A stretch of DNA of 64,000 nt from Ailurus styani (lineage: Eukaryota; Chordata; Mammalia; Carnivora; Ailuridae), in contig LNAC01000778.1 in the NCBI GenBank assembly GCA_002007465.1, positions 431,673 through 495,672 on the forward strand. The letters are read 5' to 3'. Of the stretch, positions 1 through 12,859 are shown in pieces. The stretch's first letter is position 1, and the number at the start of each line of letters is the position of its first letter. The position numbers and the translations under genes were made by a program. The notes under the pieces were generated by a model that did not search any database, had not been told where the DNA came from, and saw nothing but the letters and a program-made list of their open reading frames with translations.

Positions 1-1855
1 CCTCCTGGTTCTGGATATTTGTTTTCTTCCTCTGATTAAGGTAGTTTTCAGCTATTATCTCTTCACATAAACTTTGTGCCCCCTTTTTTTTCTTGTCATC
101 TTCTTCTGGGACTCCTATAATGTGAATATTACTCTTTGATGGAGTCACCGAGTTCCCTAAGTCTATTCTCATTTTCCATCATTCTTTTTTCTCTCTTTTG
201 TTCATCTTGATTTCTTTGCATTACTCTCCTAGATCACTGATTTGTTCCTCTGTTTCTTCCAACCTTCTAGTCATTCTTTTTTTTTTCTAAAGATTTTATT
301 TACTTATTTGAGAGAAAGAGTGAGAGAGAGCATGAGAGGGGAGAAGGTCAGAGGGAGAAGCAGACTCCCCATGGAGCTGGGAGTCCGATGTGGGACTTGA
401 TCCTGGGACTCCAGGATCATGACCTGAGCCAAAGGCAGTTGCCCAACCAACTGAACCACCCTGGCGCCCCCTTCTTTTCGTTCTATCACATGTGTTTCTC
501 ATTTCGTTTATTAAGCCCTTTATCTTTGCTATGATATTCCTTATCTTTTTGTTAAGGGTCTCATTCATGTCTTCCACTGTTTTCTCAAGTCCAGTGAGTA
601 GTCTTATGATCATTACTCTAAATTCTCTATCAAGCATGTTACTAATATCCATTCTGCTTAAACCTCTGTATATGCATGGGCTCGTCCTGACTTTTCATTT
701 GGGATAAATTTCTCTGTCTTCTCAATTTGTCTAAATCTCTGTGCCCATTTCTGTGTGTTAGGAAAGTCAGTTATGTCTCCTGTCCTTGAAGGTAATGGCC
801 TTATGAAGAAGCAGTTCTCTAGTGCCCTGCTGTGTAGTGTCTTCTGTTCCTCAAGGCATGGCACCTCCAGCAGTATCTCCACCATGTGCTGCTTGTGATC
901 AGCTCTTGTGTCCTGGCCACTTTATCGTTCAGGTCAGTTGTCTACAGAGGCCGTCTTTGCCTGTTGTGGGCAGTGTTTTTTCCCTGGCCTGAATGTGACA
1001 CATTTTAAGTAGGTGTGCTCTGGTCTGCTTGTGACATGAGACCTGTTGGCACTGCTGCTGGAACTGAGACTCTGCAAAACTGCCAGGCTGGGAGATGTGG
1101 TGTTGGCAGGGGTTTGGGCTGGTCTTCTGGGGGAGAAGGCCTACTGCTCTGCCTGAGGCAAATGTGACTGGGAGGTGCAGTTCTACTGGAGTGGGAGGGG
1201 GGCCAGCTTGGTGTAAGGAAGTTAGGTAGGGAGCATGGGCATTGCACTGTTCCCCCAGGTGGCCCTGTGCTTATGTTGAGGAGTGCTGGAGGGAAATGGT
1301 GCCGGCCAGTTCCTTTGTTCCTGGAAGGGTCTCTCCATGAATGCTGCCTCTCTGGGACAATTTCTGAGATGAGCAGATAACCTCCCTACTCTGTGCCCTA
1401 GGTGCTCTTCAGGTCACTGTTTCCATGCTGTATGTCTACAGGTTGTTTACCTGCCTTCTTTTCAAGAGCAGCTCTAATGCCTCTGAGCTCTCCCCAAGCC
1501 ATGCCTGCTGATCTTTAAAACTCCAGGTTTAAGCCCTGCTGGCTGCAAGAACTCATGAAATTCAGCCCCTCTAGCTTTCCAGACCCCTTGCACTCCCCTG
1601 GGTGCTATTCTGTCTCTTGCCTTTCTCTACAGTGACAGCTCCCTTTTCACCCCAGTGGCCACAGTTTCTCTTCCAAACTATGTCTCCACACTTCCTACCT
1701 TCTTTAATGTGACCTCTTCTCTACCTTTACTTGTTTTTCCCAGTCTTCAGGTCTATTTCTGGGGTATTTAGGATGATTTGATAGGTATCTATTTGTATTC
1801 ATGGTACAAGGAGAGCCTAGGGTCCTCCTACTCTGTTGCCATCTTCTTCTCTCTT
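1..1855 (-). mobile_element. L1 5' end (5'UTR plus ORF1 start), antisense
   Basis: Read on the minus strand, the element begins near 1848-1855 with an agaagatggcaacagagtag-type start typical of carnivore L1. It runs through about 1.2 kb of GC-rich 5'UTR and enters ORF1 near 652 (M-D-I-S-N-M-L-D-R-E-F). Further in, 1-270 encodes the conserved ORF1p stretch with I-I-G-V-P-E-E-D and I-I-A-E-N-Y. An antisense SINE splits ORF1 at 277-470. The rest of the element lies outside the window, so it is unknown whether it is full length. Confidence 0.8.
277..470 (-). mobile_element. CAN SINE inside L1 ORF1
   Basis: Poly(T) head, then aaagattttatttac, purine-rich middle and the reversed head ending ctggcgcccc. 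It interrupts the L1 ORF1 frame, so it is younger than that L1. Confidence 0.92.
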
Positions 1856-4835
1856 GTCTTCCAGGAGGGACTTAAATTTTTTTGCAAGAACTCAAGAAAT
1901 GTGGCTCCCCTTGCTTTCCCAGCCAATTGCTGTGGGGATTTGTATAGTATAATGCATAGTTATTAATCTCCCTTGTATAGTTATTAATTTTTTACCTTTA
2001 GTGGTAGAATGGATAACTAATATCAGGCCCTTATATACATACATATATATATGTATGTAAGCAAATGCACATGCAGTGTTGTCATTCATTTCTTCTAATT
2101 TTAGTTGCCTTTCTACCCAAATAAATTTATTCTTTATTGTAGTGGCTCATTTTCAAGCTTATACTAGCTAATCCTTTGTATATGTTTTTACTGCTTTTTA
2201 ATAGTGGCTATATTCTACTAACAGCATAAGAACAATTACATGAAATCATTATATTCAAGGGAATCTAAAGAAAAAAACAAAAATAAAGAAGAATAGTGCC
2301 ATTTAAAGATGCTTATGTTTCTGACATTATTACATTAAAGTTTCTACATACTCATATGTAAATTCTTATCAGTTATTATTGTGAATAAACCCTGGCAACT
2401 TCTGTGGGCCAGATTTTAAATGCATTTGAATTACTACCAATTATAAAGGGTTATTAGGAACAGGGATATATGCTTTCATTTTATTCAGTCTTTACATTAA
2501 CTCACAAAATTTCTTACTGAATTAAAAATAAAACCAATAAAGATAGATTTTTCAAACACCATTCTTTCCTATTTAAAAAATATAGTCATACACAACACAC
2601 ACATATTTATACATAAATTTTAATGTAAATTTCCAGTTTAGTTATTTGTTCTTTTATGGCAGTGTTTATGGAAAAAAAATTAACTCCTTGGAATTCAGTG
2701 TACTCATGTTTACTCAAAAAAGATCAGTCTTTTGTGAAAACTCCAAAATAACTTTTGATCCTAAATGCTTGGGATTTCCAGGGCAAGAGAAAAATAAAAA
2801 ACAAAACAAAATAAAAACCCTCAAAACACCTGTCACATACTGCCGAAATAGTACATAAATTTTACTGTATTTACTGTGATTTCTTTAGTCTTTTCCTTTA
2901 TTGCAAAGCTATGGACAGATATTTTTGCTAATTTTATAACTACCAAGTAAGAACATTAGTGAAAATAATTATCAATGGCAACAGAATCTTTGTAGAAAGT
3001 GCGGGATTTCTAGGATGATTGGAGTCCCCAAATAATGATCCTTAAAGCCTTCCGAGAACTTTTGAGTAGAGGATGATGTATATCCAGTGCTCTGGGTCAT
3101 GGAAGAGTGATATCTGGACCAGCATTTCTAAATCTTTGTGTAATCTCTCTTTGAGGAAAGGGTTATGAACAGAAAGTTCTTACAGTACTAGTTTTTGCAA
3201 TTTTAAGGTTTTTAAGAAGGAAATATCTTGATATTGGAAGTTCTTTCTAATTTAGTGGTTTAGCCTTTTTAACCAGTGAATATATATTAAAAATTAAATA
3301 AAATTGTAAATAATTTAAGATGAAACAATACTAGAATTATGCCGTATGCTTTCTATAGTACCTGTTTAGAAATTAATGCTTTTTCCCTCAGATTATTACT
3401 ATTAAATATCTTCTGAAATTGCATCTACCTAGAACAGTTTTTTTAATTTATGTTAAAATATTTGCAACTAGTTTTGAAATTTACTGAAAGCTAAATTAAT
3501 AAATACTTTTCCTTTGATTTATAATAGGGAATAGTTTGTACCACCCGTTTATGTCTTTATACTGATGTATTCTTTATATGAATATAAAATGAAATTGGAC
3601 CAATTATATTAGGTATAACAATCTTAGGAATATAATTTAAATGTGGAGCCCTTTTGAAAGCTTTTCCTTAAGAAGATAAGTAATTCTGCTTCTGCTTAAT
3701 TTAATAAATGTCCTGGCTAACTTGTAGAATAGACTCTTATTTTCAGTTCATAGTATAATTTGAAAAGATACATTCATACCTGTCAGTTGCTCAATTTTGG
3801 TATCTTTTAAAACCAGTTAGGAGTTCTAATGTCCCTGTATAATTACCAATACTGTATACAATACTTTGTTGAAGTGAGTGTAGCAAATTATTGACAAATT
3901 ATCAGGATCCACAGGGTATTATCAGGATCCACAAGATATGATACTTTCATTTTCTAAGCCAGGAATTTTTATCATCGAACAAAGTCTTGTAATCATGTGT
4001 GTAGGATGTATTATGCTAAATTTGGAATGTGTTCAGCATTTTGAGCAGCTGTAGTAATAATGAGAATTTAACTGTGGAAAAAGAATGTGTTTTCTTTTAC
4101 TCTTTTAGACATATCAAATGATTTGGTGATAGGATTAAAGACTCAGAAAATTCTTAGGACATCCAACCGTGAAATCTTTTTAATATTATGAGAAAAATGT
4201 TTAACTCATTTATCTGTGGCATCTTAATTTGATTAAAAAGTAGCAACAAGCCAATTACATTTCTAAGTCAGATATCATCAGTCAGTACTCTCATTTATAA
4301 AGGTAAGAAGCCTTTTGCTCTTCTTAGTGTGGGGACTGGATCTTCTAAAGAGTCCTCTTACTATGGTATAATTAATTCTGGGTACAATGGAGAAACGTAA
4401 TATTAAATGCACTCTTGGTCCTGTAAAAGGTGAGAGAATCTCTGAGAGGCAAAGATACATATACAGATATTCTTATGCATGTCAAATGATATATTTAAAG
4501 AATAGAAAGTGAAATTAAAAATGGGAAACAGAAGACTTAAAAAATGACCAGGTAATTCTTAAAAAACAACCAAATAGAACATTTAAAATTTAAAAATAAA
4601 ATTACTAAAATAAAAAATTGAGCAGATAGATTAGACAGATATTCCCATAAAGCCAAAGAATGAATTAGAGGCTGACAGAAATAATGAAATTATCCAGAAT
4701 GGAGCATAAATGGAAGATATGGAAAATATGAAAGGTTAAAAATTATGGAGGATTAAATGAGGTTTTAATATAAGGCTGTAATTGGAAAAGGAAGGCCAGC
4801 AAACTAAAAAAGAAAAACCACATGCAGGAAAATAC
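1856..4835. other. AT-rich COG5 intron, no gene seen
   Basis: Nothing coding is recognisable. 1878-1940 resembles a block of the neighbouring L1 5'UTR (at about 1545-1590). Two 16-bp copies of attatcaggatccaca lie 20 bp apart at 3898-3913 and 3918-3933. Otherwise this looks like unique or very decayed sequence. Confidence 0.6.
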
Positions 4836-7235
4836 ATACAGGAAAAGCATTTGACAGAATCCAACATCCATTCCTGATAAGAACTCTTAGCAAACTAGGA
4901 ATAGAAAGGAGCTTTCTCAACCTGATAAAAGACATTTAGGAACAAGGAACACGTAAAATTATAATCATGAGGGCTGAATGCTTCTCTCCTAAAACCAGGG
5001 AGCAGACAAGGATTTATTTCTGTTCTCACTACTTCTGTTCAACATTATCCTAGCTAGTGGAATGGAGCAAGAAGAAGAAATGAAAAATTTCCAGTTTAGA
5101 AAGTGGACAAAATAAAATGGTCTCTGTTTATAGATGACATCATCATGTAGAAAATTTGATGGGATCTTTAAAAAAAAATAAAGGCTACTAGAACTAAGAA
5201 GTCACTTACTGCAAGATTACAGAATGCAGGTCAATACAAAAAAATCAATTTCTATATATTAGCAATGTACAATTGAGAATTAAAATTTAATAATTCCATA
5301 TATAGTAGCATCAAATAATATAAAATACCTAGGAATAAATCTGTTGAAAGATGAATATCATCTGTATACCAAAAATTATAAAATATTGCTGAAATTAAAG
5401 AAGACTTAAGTAAATGGAGAGAGATACCTTACTTATGGGTTGTTAGATTCATTGTTGTTAAGTCAATTCTTCCCAAATACATCTATAAACCCAATAGATG
5501 TTTTGGAGAAATTGACAGGCTGCATCTAAAGTTCAAATAGAAATACAGAGGACCTAGGATACCCAACACAGTTTTGAAAAAGAAAAGCAGAATTGGAAGG
5601 CTTAACAGTACCTGACTTCCAGACTTACAAAACTAGCTTTTTCAAGAAAGTGTGACATTGTTGTCAAGTTAGAGACCCAGATCTTTGATGCAAAATAGTA
5701 AAAAAATATATTCACACGTATATGGAAAACTGATTTTCAAAAAAAGTTGCAAAAGCAATTCAGTGGTGATGCAATATTCTTCTTAACAAATAATACTGGA
5801 ACATATGGACACCCAAATGTAAGACTTAAAATTCTAAAACTGATTGGAGAAACAAAATGAAAACTTTGTGACCTTGGGGAAGCAAAGATTTCTTCAATGC
5901 AACACCAAAAGCTTGATCCATAAAAAAAAAAAAAAAAAAAAAAACCAAAAAACCTGGTATTTTGGACTTATTCAAAATTTAGAATTTTTGCTCTGCAAAT
6001 TACTTCATTAAGAGAATACAAGACAAGGTATATACTGGGAGAAAGTATTTGCAAATCATATACTTAAAAAAGAACTTCTGTCTAAAAAACTCTCAGAACT
6101 CAGAAAACATTCGGTTTCTATTTTTGTCATAGGACAAAAGATTCACAGGGATACTTTACAGAGATGTCAAATAAGCACATACCTAAAATTTAAAAGACCT
6201 GACCATACCAAGTGTTGGTGCTGGTGAGGTTATAGAGTGACTGGAATTCTTACATACTGCTGATGGGAAATATTAAATTGTACAATCACTTTGGAAAGCA
6301 GTTTGACAAGAAATGTGGACTACTGGTACATGTGAAGACATAATTAATCTCAAAATTATTATGTTGAAGACTCCAACGAGAAAAGGATGTACTCTACAGT
6401 CCTGTGTATTGGCAGCCCTTGCTTTATATGGGACTGCGTTTACTGAAATATATGCCCATTCAAACTATGTCCTTGCTTTGCATAGTTCTGATATGCATGA
6501 GTGTCTGTTAACACAGTACCATGCACAACAAGGACTGCTTGGAATATAAAATTGTGGAAAATACAACTAATCTATCATGATAGAAAAAGATCAGTGGTTA
6601 TATAGGGAAGAGGTGGGGTGGAGGAGGTTGGGGAGGACACAAGAGGGAGGAATTAAAAGGGGGAAAAAGATACTAATAGATTGTTGAACCAAGAAGATAT
6701 GCAAATGAGTAATAATCATACACATAAAACCTCACTATTAGTCGTTAGGGAAATGCAGATCAAAACTACAGTGATGTTCCACTGCACAACCAGTGGAATC
6801 AAACTGGTCACTGGATAAGCAAAATGTCATATCTTTATACAATAGATTACATTCCACAATAAGAGGGAACAAAATACTTATATATCAGACTACATGGATA
6901 AACCTTAAAAACATTATAAGTGAAAGTGGCCCAACTCAAAAGAGTACATGTTGTAAGATTCTGTTTATATGAAATTTCTGTAAAAGCAAAACTATAGATA
7001 GGAGGCAGATAAATGATTGTCCCTGGGTGTTGGAGTAGGGTTTGATGGATGAATGGATAAGGAGGGAACTTTTGTGATGATGGGATTGTTCTAAAAATGG
7101 ACTGTGCTGATGGTGCACAACTGCATGAATTCCCTAAAAGTCCTATATCTAATTAAGGGCTGATATTCAGAATATATACATTATATAGTTTACAATATGT
7201 ATTTTGTGTTACATCAACTCAAAATAAGATGACAG
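4836..7235 (+). mobile_element. Old L1 fragment (ORF2 to 3' region)
   Basis: The strand reads as decayed L1 ORF2: an F-D-K-I-Q-H-P-like stretch near 4850, remains of the reverse-transcriptase active-site region near 5130, then C-terminal ORF2 and 3' UTR-like sequence to about 7200. Many stops and indels mark it as inactive. A 23-base A-run at 5922-5944 interrupts it. Confidence 0.75.
5922..5944 (+). repeat. Poly(A) run
   Basis: Uninterrupted A-tract of 23 bases inside the old L1, likely length-variable. Confidence 0.95.
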
Positions 7236-8425
7236 TATACTATCAGGGTTATTTAAAGAAATTGCTGGTTCTGGGTTTGGACCTAAGAAAATGAAGATAA
7301 GCGTAGAATATCTTGTGCTAAAAAGTAAAGAAATGCTCCAAAACTGATCATCACAACAAGTAAGGACAGTAATGGATTTTAACCTATTGAATAAAATAAA
7401 AATTTAGAAGTCCGTATGTCAAGCTAGACAAACAGATGGACGGGCTGACAAGTGTGAAGGGAAAGCTCTCCCTTAAAATTGACTGTGAACTAATGAAAAC
7501 AGAAAGAACAATGAAATTAAAAAGATAATTACTTTGTAACTATTATAATAAAATTTGTTTCAGGCAGTAATCGTCAGTGGATGCTAAATCTGGAGGAAGG
7601 AGAGTTTGATAAGGAACAGTATATTTACATCGTATTAATGTGTCTCCCCAGTAATTACTTATTAATTCCAAAAGAAAAGGTACCAACTATATAGTAGAAG
7701 AATCAGATAACACTTTATGTAATCACAGTTAATACCTATAATACCCTTCAAATATACATGATATCCCAAGGACATAATATTTATGTTGTATTCCAGACAG
7801 ATGCATAACCCGAGTCTAATTATATGGAAACAAGATAAATCTAAACTTTTGGACAATCTATAAATAACTAGTGTCCACTCCTTAAAAATATCAATGATTT
7901 AAAAAATTAAAAAATAGTTTTATAGTAGGTAAGACTTTATATAAAGAGATATGACAGGTAACTAAAATACATGATGCTGGTTTAGTTCCTGTTTGAGGAA
8001 ATAATGCTTTATTATAAAAAACATTGGACAGTTCACGAAATAGAAATATGAAAGGTATAGGAGATATATATGTAACAAGGTTAAAAATCCTAAGTTTGAT
8101 AACTGTAGAATGGGTATGTAGAAGGATGTCTTTATTCCTAGACGGTCACTTAATTATTTAGTGGTGCAGAGCTCTGATGTATAACTTACTCTCAGATGTT
8201 TTTGAATGAGTGAGGGAGAGTGAGCAAGAAAGAATGGTAGTGATAAAGTAAATGTGGCTCAGTGTTAGTTAACAAGTGGTGAATTGGAGTGAAGAAACAG
8301 TAGGATTTGGGGAGGGTGGTTATTCTTGCAGCTTTTCTCTAAGTGTAAAATTTTTCTCTAAGTTCAAAATGTAAAGTTTGAAGGGAAAAAAATACCATGA
8401 AAAACTTCATGCCAACTAATTTTAA
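7236..8425. other. Intron, no gene seen
   Basis: AT-rich sequence with no convincing coding or repeat match by eye; possibly very old L1 3' remains. Confidence 0.45.
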
Positions 8426-9170
8426 AAGGCAGGTGAAATGGACGACACATTTCTAGAAAAGCATAACTTGCCAAAATTGTTGAACTAGAATTAGACAGAA
8501 CGCATAGTTCTTTAACTTTCAAAGGAATTGAATTGCTAGTTCAAAGTCTTTCTACCAAGAAACCAGTAGTCTCAGATGGTTTTTCAAGTGACCTCTACTA
8601 AAATTTCAAGAGACAGATCATTCTTCTTTCAAGAGTAGAAAAACTCTCTCTGTCATTTTTTGAGACTAAAAAGTGACCTTTATACCAAACCAGTTAAGGA
8701 TTACAAGAAAGGGAAATTGTAGTCTAGTCATGCTCAGGCACATACACTGAAAAAGCTTAAAATATTAGTACACCACGCATAGCAGTAAGTAAATATGATA
8801 CAGCTATCTCAATAGATAACAAAAGAGTATTTGACAAAATTGATGATGATAACACATACTAGCAAACTAAGAGAAATGGGCTTTCTTAAATTGATAAAGG
8901 ATATCTAATAAAACCTTTAACAGTCATGGTTCTTACTGATAAAATGTGGAAAGCATTGCCTTTACAGTCAGGAAAAAAGCCAGAGGCCCACTGTCCCTCT
9001 TGCTTTTCAACATTGCCCTGCAGGGCCAACCCAACATAATAAGAGAAGAAAAATAAATTAAATAATAGATTTCAAATATCCCAAAAGAATTCATTCCTAT
9101 TGCTTTTCTGTACACTTAAACAAATGTTAGACCTGTCAGAATCAGCAGAAGGCTACATGTCTATCTCTGG
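8426..9170 (+). mobile_element. Old L1 ORF2 fragment
   Basis: Decayed reverse-transcriptase-region sequence: accagtagtctcagatgg, then a gtatttgacaaaattgatg block and ...cattgccctgc, in ORF2 order. Multiple stops. Confidence 0.7.
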
Positions 9171-9239
9171 AAAATTTAACTAGTCTAGGACTGCCTATAA
9201 TTTGAAATTGATATCTTTATTTTGGTTCTGACTTTTATA

Positions 9240-9282
9240 CTGTTCTTTCCCTCTCTCTCTTTTTTTCTCTTTCTCTCTACCT
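9240..9282 (+). repeat. CT-rich simple repeat
   Basis: Imperfect (CT)n/T-rich tract. Confidence 0.7.
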
Positions 9283-9878
9283 CTCTGTACCGATTATTTC
9301 TCTATGAACTTTTTCATACTGTGTATCAAATGTTGGCTTTTAAAAGTCCTGGAAATGAACACAATTGTAAATATAATTATTTTTTACTGATTAGGATCAT
9401 CTGTAATACCTCTTCTCTGTTTAAACCACGTTTAACAGTGTGTCAGGGTGCATGGAGGGAAGTTCTCTCCAAATATTTTTTCCTGATTTGAGTGAAGAAA
9501 CTTACTATATTTTTATTCTCTCTCTGATGCAATCATCTCTTGTTATATAATAATAAATGTTAAAATACCCAAAATATTTAACTTCTGTATGGTACACTAA
9601 TCATTTTTTGCCTAAGTTGTAACACTAGACCCTTTTGCTTTATTAAACAATGGGAACCTTGCTGAATATTTACACTGTTTCACTGTTTCATGCAGGTGGG
9701 TTAGTGTTCTCCCATTGATGCCATTGTAGAGAAGCTGTAGTGAGTAGACATGTGTGAGTAGAAGAAAAAGTGCAGACACTTTAAAGTGTTTAAACACCCT
9801 TGAAGTCACTCTAATTCTTTCCTTTTTAATTTTTGCCCTTTTTTTTTCTTCCCTGGAAACTGCTTAAATAAAATTTCT

Positions 9879-10076
9879 TTTCTCAGATTTTATTTATTTA
9901 TTTGTCAGAGAGAGTGGGAGAGAGAAAGCGTGCACAAGCAGGGGTAGTGGTGGACAGAGGGAGAAGCAGGCTCCCCGCCGAGCAAGGAGCCCAATGCAGG
10001 ACTTGATCCCAGGATCCTGGGATCGTGACCCCAGCCGAAGGCAGACGCCCAACTGACAGAGCCACCCCAGCATCCC
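9879..10076 (-). mobile_element. CAN SINE with 16-bp target-site duplication
   Basis: Antisense SINE flanked by exact direct repeats cttaaataaaatttct at 9863-9878 and 10077-10092. The perfect duplication indicates a fairly recent insertion. Confidence 0.96.
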
Positions 10077-10372
10077 CTTAAATAAAATTTCTAATTCATG
10101 TTTGGCCTATAAAAGGAAATATTATCCGATGCTGAAATGAGCATATTTATAAAATATAATTGAATGCTTTGCTGGACACTGGGATAAAAAGTTGACCAAA
10201 GTGACATAGTCCTTGCCTTCAGACAACTTATTTCCCCAGTGGTTTCCTCTCCAGTCATACTTGTTCTATCTGTGGGACCCTTCACAGGGATCTACTTGTT
10301 ATGATATTCTGTGGAAATACTAACAGAAAATATCTTTTAATAGTTTATAGTGGTAAAATATTAAAGTATCTA

Positions 10373-10580
10373 GGGCGCCTGGGTGGCTCAGTGGGTTAAT
10401 GCCTCTGCTTTCGGCTCAGGTCATGATCTCAGGGTCCTGGGATGGAGGCCTGCATCGGGCTCCCTGCTCAGCGGGGAGCCTGCTTCCCCCTCTCTCTCTC
10501 TCTGCCTGCCTCTCTGCCTACTTGTGATCTCTCTCTCTCTCTCTCTCTCTGTCAAATAAATAAATAAAATTAAAAAAAAA
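10373..10580 (+). mobile_element. CAN SINE
   Basis: Starts ggcgcctgggtggctcagtg, has a long CT tract at about 10522-10550, the ctgtcaaataaataaa tail and a poly(A). Confidence 0.96.
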
Positions 10581-10837
10581 TGGAACATTATCCTTTTCAG
10601 GGACCAATAGACATTAAGTGTGGCTGGAGGGGGAAGAGCATTTTGTAATGTGCCTAGTGTGCCCAGAAGAAGTCCATGTACTATTTTACAGATTTTGAAC
10701 TTTTATCTTAAGCACAAATGACATGCTTCATATTTATTGTTTTTAATATTAACTACACTGTGGGGTATGGATTGGAGGGGACCAACTCTAGAGAAAGGTG
10801 GCCAGTTGCAGGAATTCAGAAAGAGATAACGAGGGTT

Positions 10838-11242
10838 GTATTAGTTTCCTAGGACTGCCGTAAGGAAGTTCCACAAACTGAGTGGCTTAACAAAAAAAAT
10901 GTGTTTTCTCATACCTGGACGCTAGAAGTCTGAGGTCAGGGTGTTTGGCCAAATTGGTTCTGAGAGCCACTGGGGAAGGATCTCTTTTTGGTTCCAAGCC
11001 TCTCTCTTTTTGGCTTGTAAATGACTGTCCTCTTTCTATGTCTTCAGACTATATTCCTTCTATATGTGTCTGTGTTCAGATATCCTCTTCTTTTTGGATT
11101 AGGGTCCATGCCAGTGATCTCATTTTAACTTAATTCTCTGAAGAGAATTATCTCTCAGTATGGTCACATTCTTAGGTATGGGATGCTTAGGACTTCAACA
11201 TATGAATTTTGTGGGAAATGATTTGGCCTGTAACAATGATTA
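10838..11242 (-). mobile_element. MLT1-type MaLR LTR, antisense
   Basis: Begins gttgtattagtttcctagga and passes through the ccacaaactgagtggctta and cttcaacatatgaattttg blocks, ending in ggcctgtaacaa, in the order expected of a reversed MLT1 LTR. ERVL-MaLR solo LTR; no internal retroviral genes. Confidence 0.8.
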
Positions 11243-11447
11243 ACATTGATGGCAGTTAAAAGGAGACAAGTGGACTGATTTGAGAATTACTTAGGAGACA
11301 AAACTGATATATCTTAGTAATAGAAACAGTGATATGGAGAATGTGTCAAGATGACTTTGTTCAGGTTTGACAATGGTTCTAAGAGATAGTAGTGATTTCA
11401 TTTGGGAGTGTAAACTGAGAAGCATATTTAGGAGGAAGGATGATGAG

Positions 11448-11560
11448 GGGCTCAGTGACAAAGTGTCCAACTCTTGATCTCAGCTCAGGTCTTGATCCTC
11501 AGGGTCATGTGTTCAAGTCCCGTGTTGGGCTCCATGCTTGGTGTGAAGTCCACATTAAAA
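11448..11560 (+). mobile_element. Older short SINE, base of a nested cluster
   Basis: 5'-truncated tRNA-type SINE with A-rich tail. A copy of gatgatgag lies just before it (11439-11447) and another after the whole cluster (12300-12308). Confidence 0.75.
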
Positions 11561-11572
11561 AAAAGATATATA

Positions 11573-11763
11573 TGGGGTGCCTGGGTGGCACAGTTGTTGG
11601 GCGTCTGCCTTCGGCTCAGGTCATGATCCCAAGGTCCTGGGATCAAGCCCTGCATCGGGCTCCCCACTCTGCGGGAAGCCTGCTTCTCCCTCTTTCACTC
11701 CCCCTGCTTGTGTGTCCCTCTCTCACTGTGTTTCTCTCTGTCAAGTAAATAAATAAAATCTTT
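11573..11763 (+). mobile_element. CAN SINE inserted at the SINE/L1 junction
   Basis: Complete SINE from ggggtgcctgggtggc to its A-tail. The A-rich gatatata sequence occurs on both sides (about 11557-11572 and 11764-11780), consistent with a target-site duplication in the A-tail/L1 join. Confidence 0.9.
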
Positions 11764-11772
11764 AAAAAAAAA

Positions 11773-12299
11773 GATATATACAATGTAATACTATGCAGCT
11801 ATCAAAAGAAACGAAATCTTGCCGTTTGCAACAACGTGGATGGAACTAGAAGGTATTGTGCTGAGCGAAATAAGTCAGAGAAAGACAATTATCATATGAT
11901 CTCTCTGATATGAGGAACTTGAGGGGCAGGGTGGGGGGTCGTGGGNACTGGAGGGTATTATGCTGAGCGAAATAAGTCAATCAGAGAAAGACAATTATCA
12001 TATGATCTCTCTGATATGAGGAACTTGAGGGTCAGGGTGGGGGGTCGTGGGGGGTAGGGAGGGAAAAATAATGAAACAAGATGGGATGGGGAAGGAGACA
12101 AACCATAAGAGACTCCTAATCTCACAAAACAAACTGAGGGTTACTGGGGGGTGGGAGGGTAGGGACAGGGTGGATGGGTAATGGACATTGGGGAGGGTTT
12201 GTGCTTTGGTGAATGCTGTGAAATGTGTAAGCCTGATGATTCACAGACCTGTACCCCTGGGGCAAAGAATAAAAAATAAAAAAAAGAAATAAAAAAAAA
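11773..12299 (+). mobile_element. Young L1 3' end with internal duplication
   Basis: The end of ORF2 and the 3' UTR of a carnivore L1, closely resembling the copy at 52613-53332. It ends gattcacagacctgtacccc and an A-rich tail. Bases 11840-11945 and 11947-12052 are two versions of the same segment joined by an N. Confidence 0.93.
11946..11946. other. Ambiguous base N at duplication junction
   Basis: The only N noticed in the window. It sits exactly between two near-identical L1 segments of about 106 bp, suggesting a contig join. Confidence 0.99.
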
Positions 12300-12859
12300 G
12301 ATGATGAGCCATATGTTCAGGTGTTCATTCATGTGACATCCATGTGAAGATGTCAGTTAGGCAACTTTGTAAGTGGAACTGAAGCTCATTTGAGAGACAT
12401 GAGCTCATGGATGGTAGTCAAAGTCATGATAATGGATGAAATTGGCTATAGAGAAAAAAGAAATGTACCTAGACAGAGTCCAAAGAAAATGCAACTTATA
12501 ACATTCATATAGAACTGTATTTTCGAAAGAGGTGTATGCAGTTTGATGTGGAGATAGTTATAATTTCTACCCATAGATTTAAAAAACCTTTTATTAAACT
12601 ATTTCCTATATTTTATACTGTGTATATCTTAACATAGTAGTACTTGTATTATTTTAAATAAGTAAACATTTTAGAGTGTGTTTCAAAAAATATTTTCCAT
12701 TGGATGAGTTTGGGGAACACTGTAACAGAGGAGGCAACAAGGAGTATCCCAGGAGGAGGATGAAACCAAACAGAACATGGCAAGGGAAGCCAAGGAACTG
12801 GGTTTAAGGAAAATATGGCTCATACTAAATCTAATTTGAAATTTTAAATACCAGTAAGC

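Noticed and set aside
10838..11242. Endogenous retrovirus with internal genes near the LTRs
   Set aside because: Only solo MaLR-type LTR sequence is seen here and at 17100, 34692 and 54510; no gag, pol or env-like frames adjoin them.
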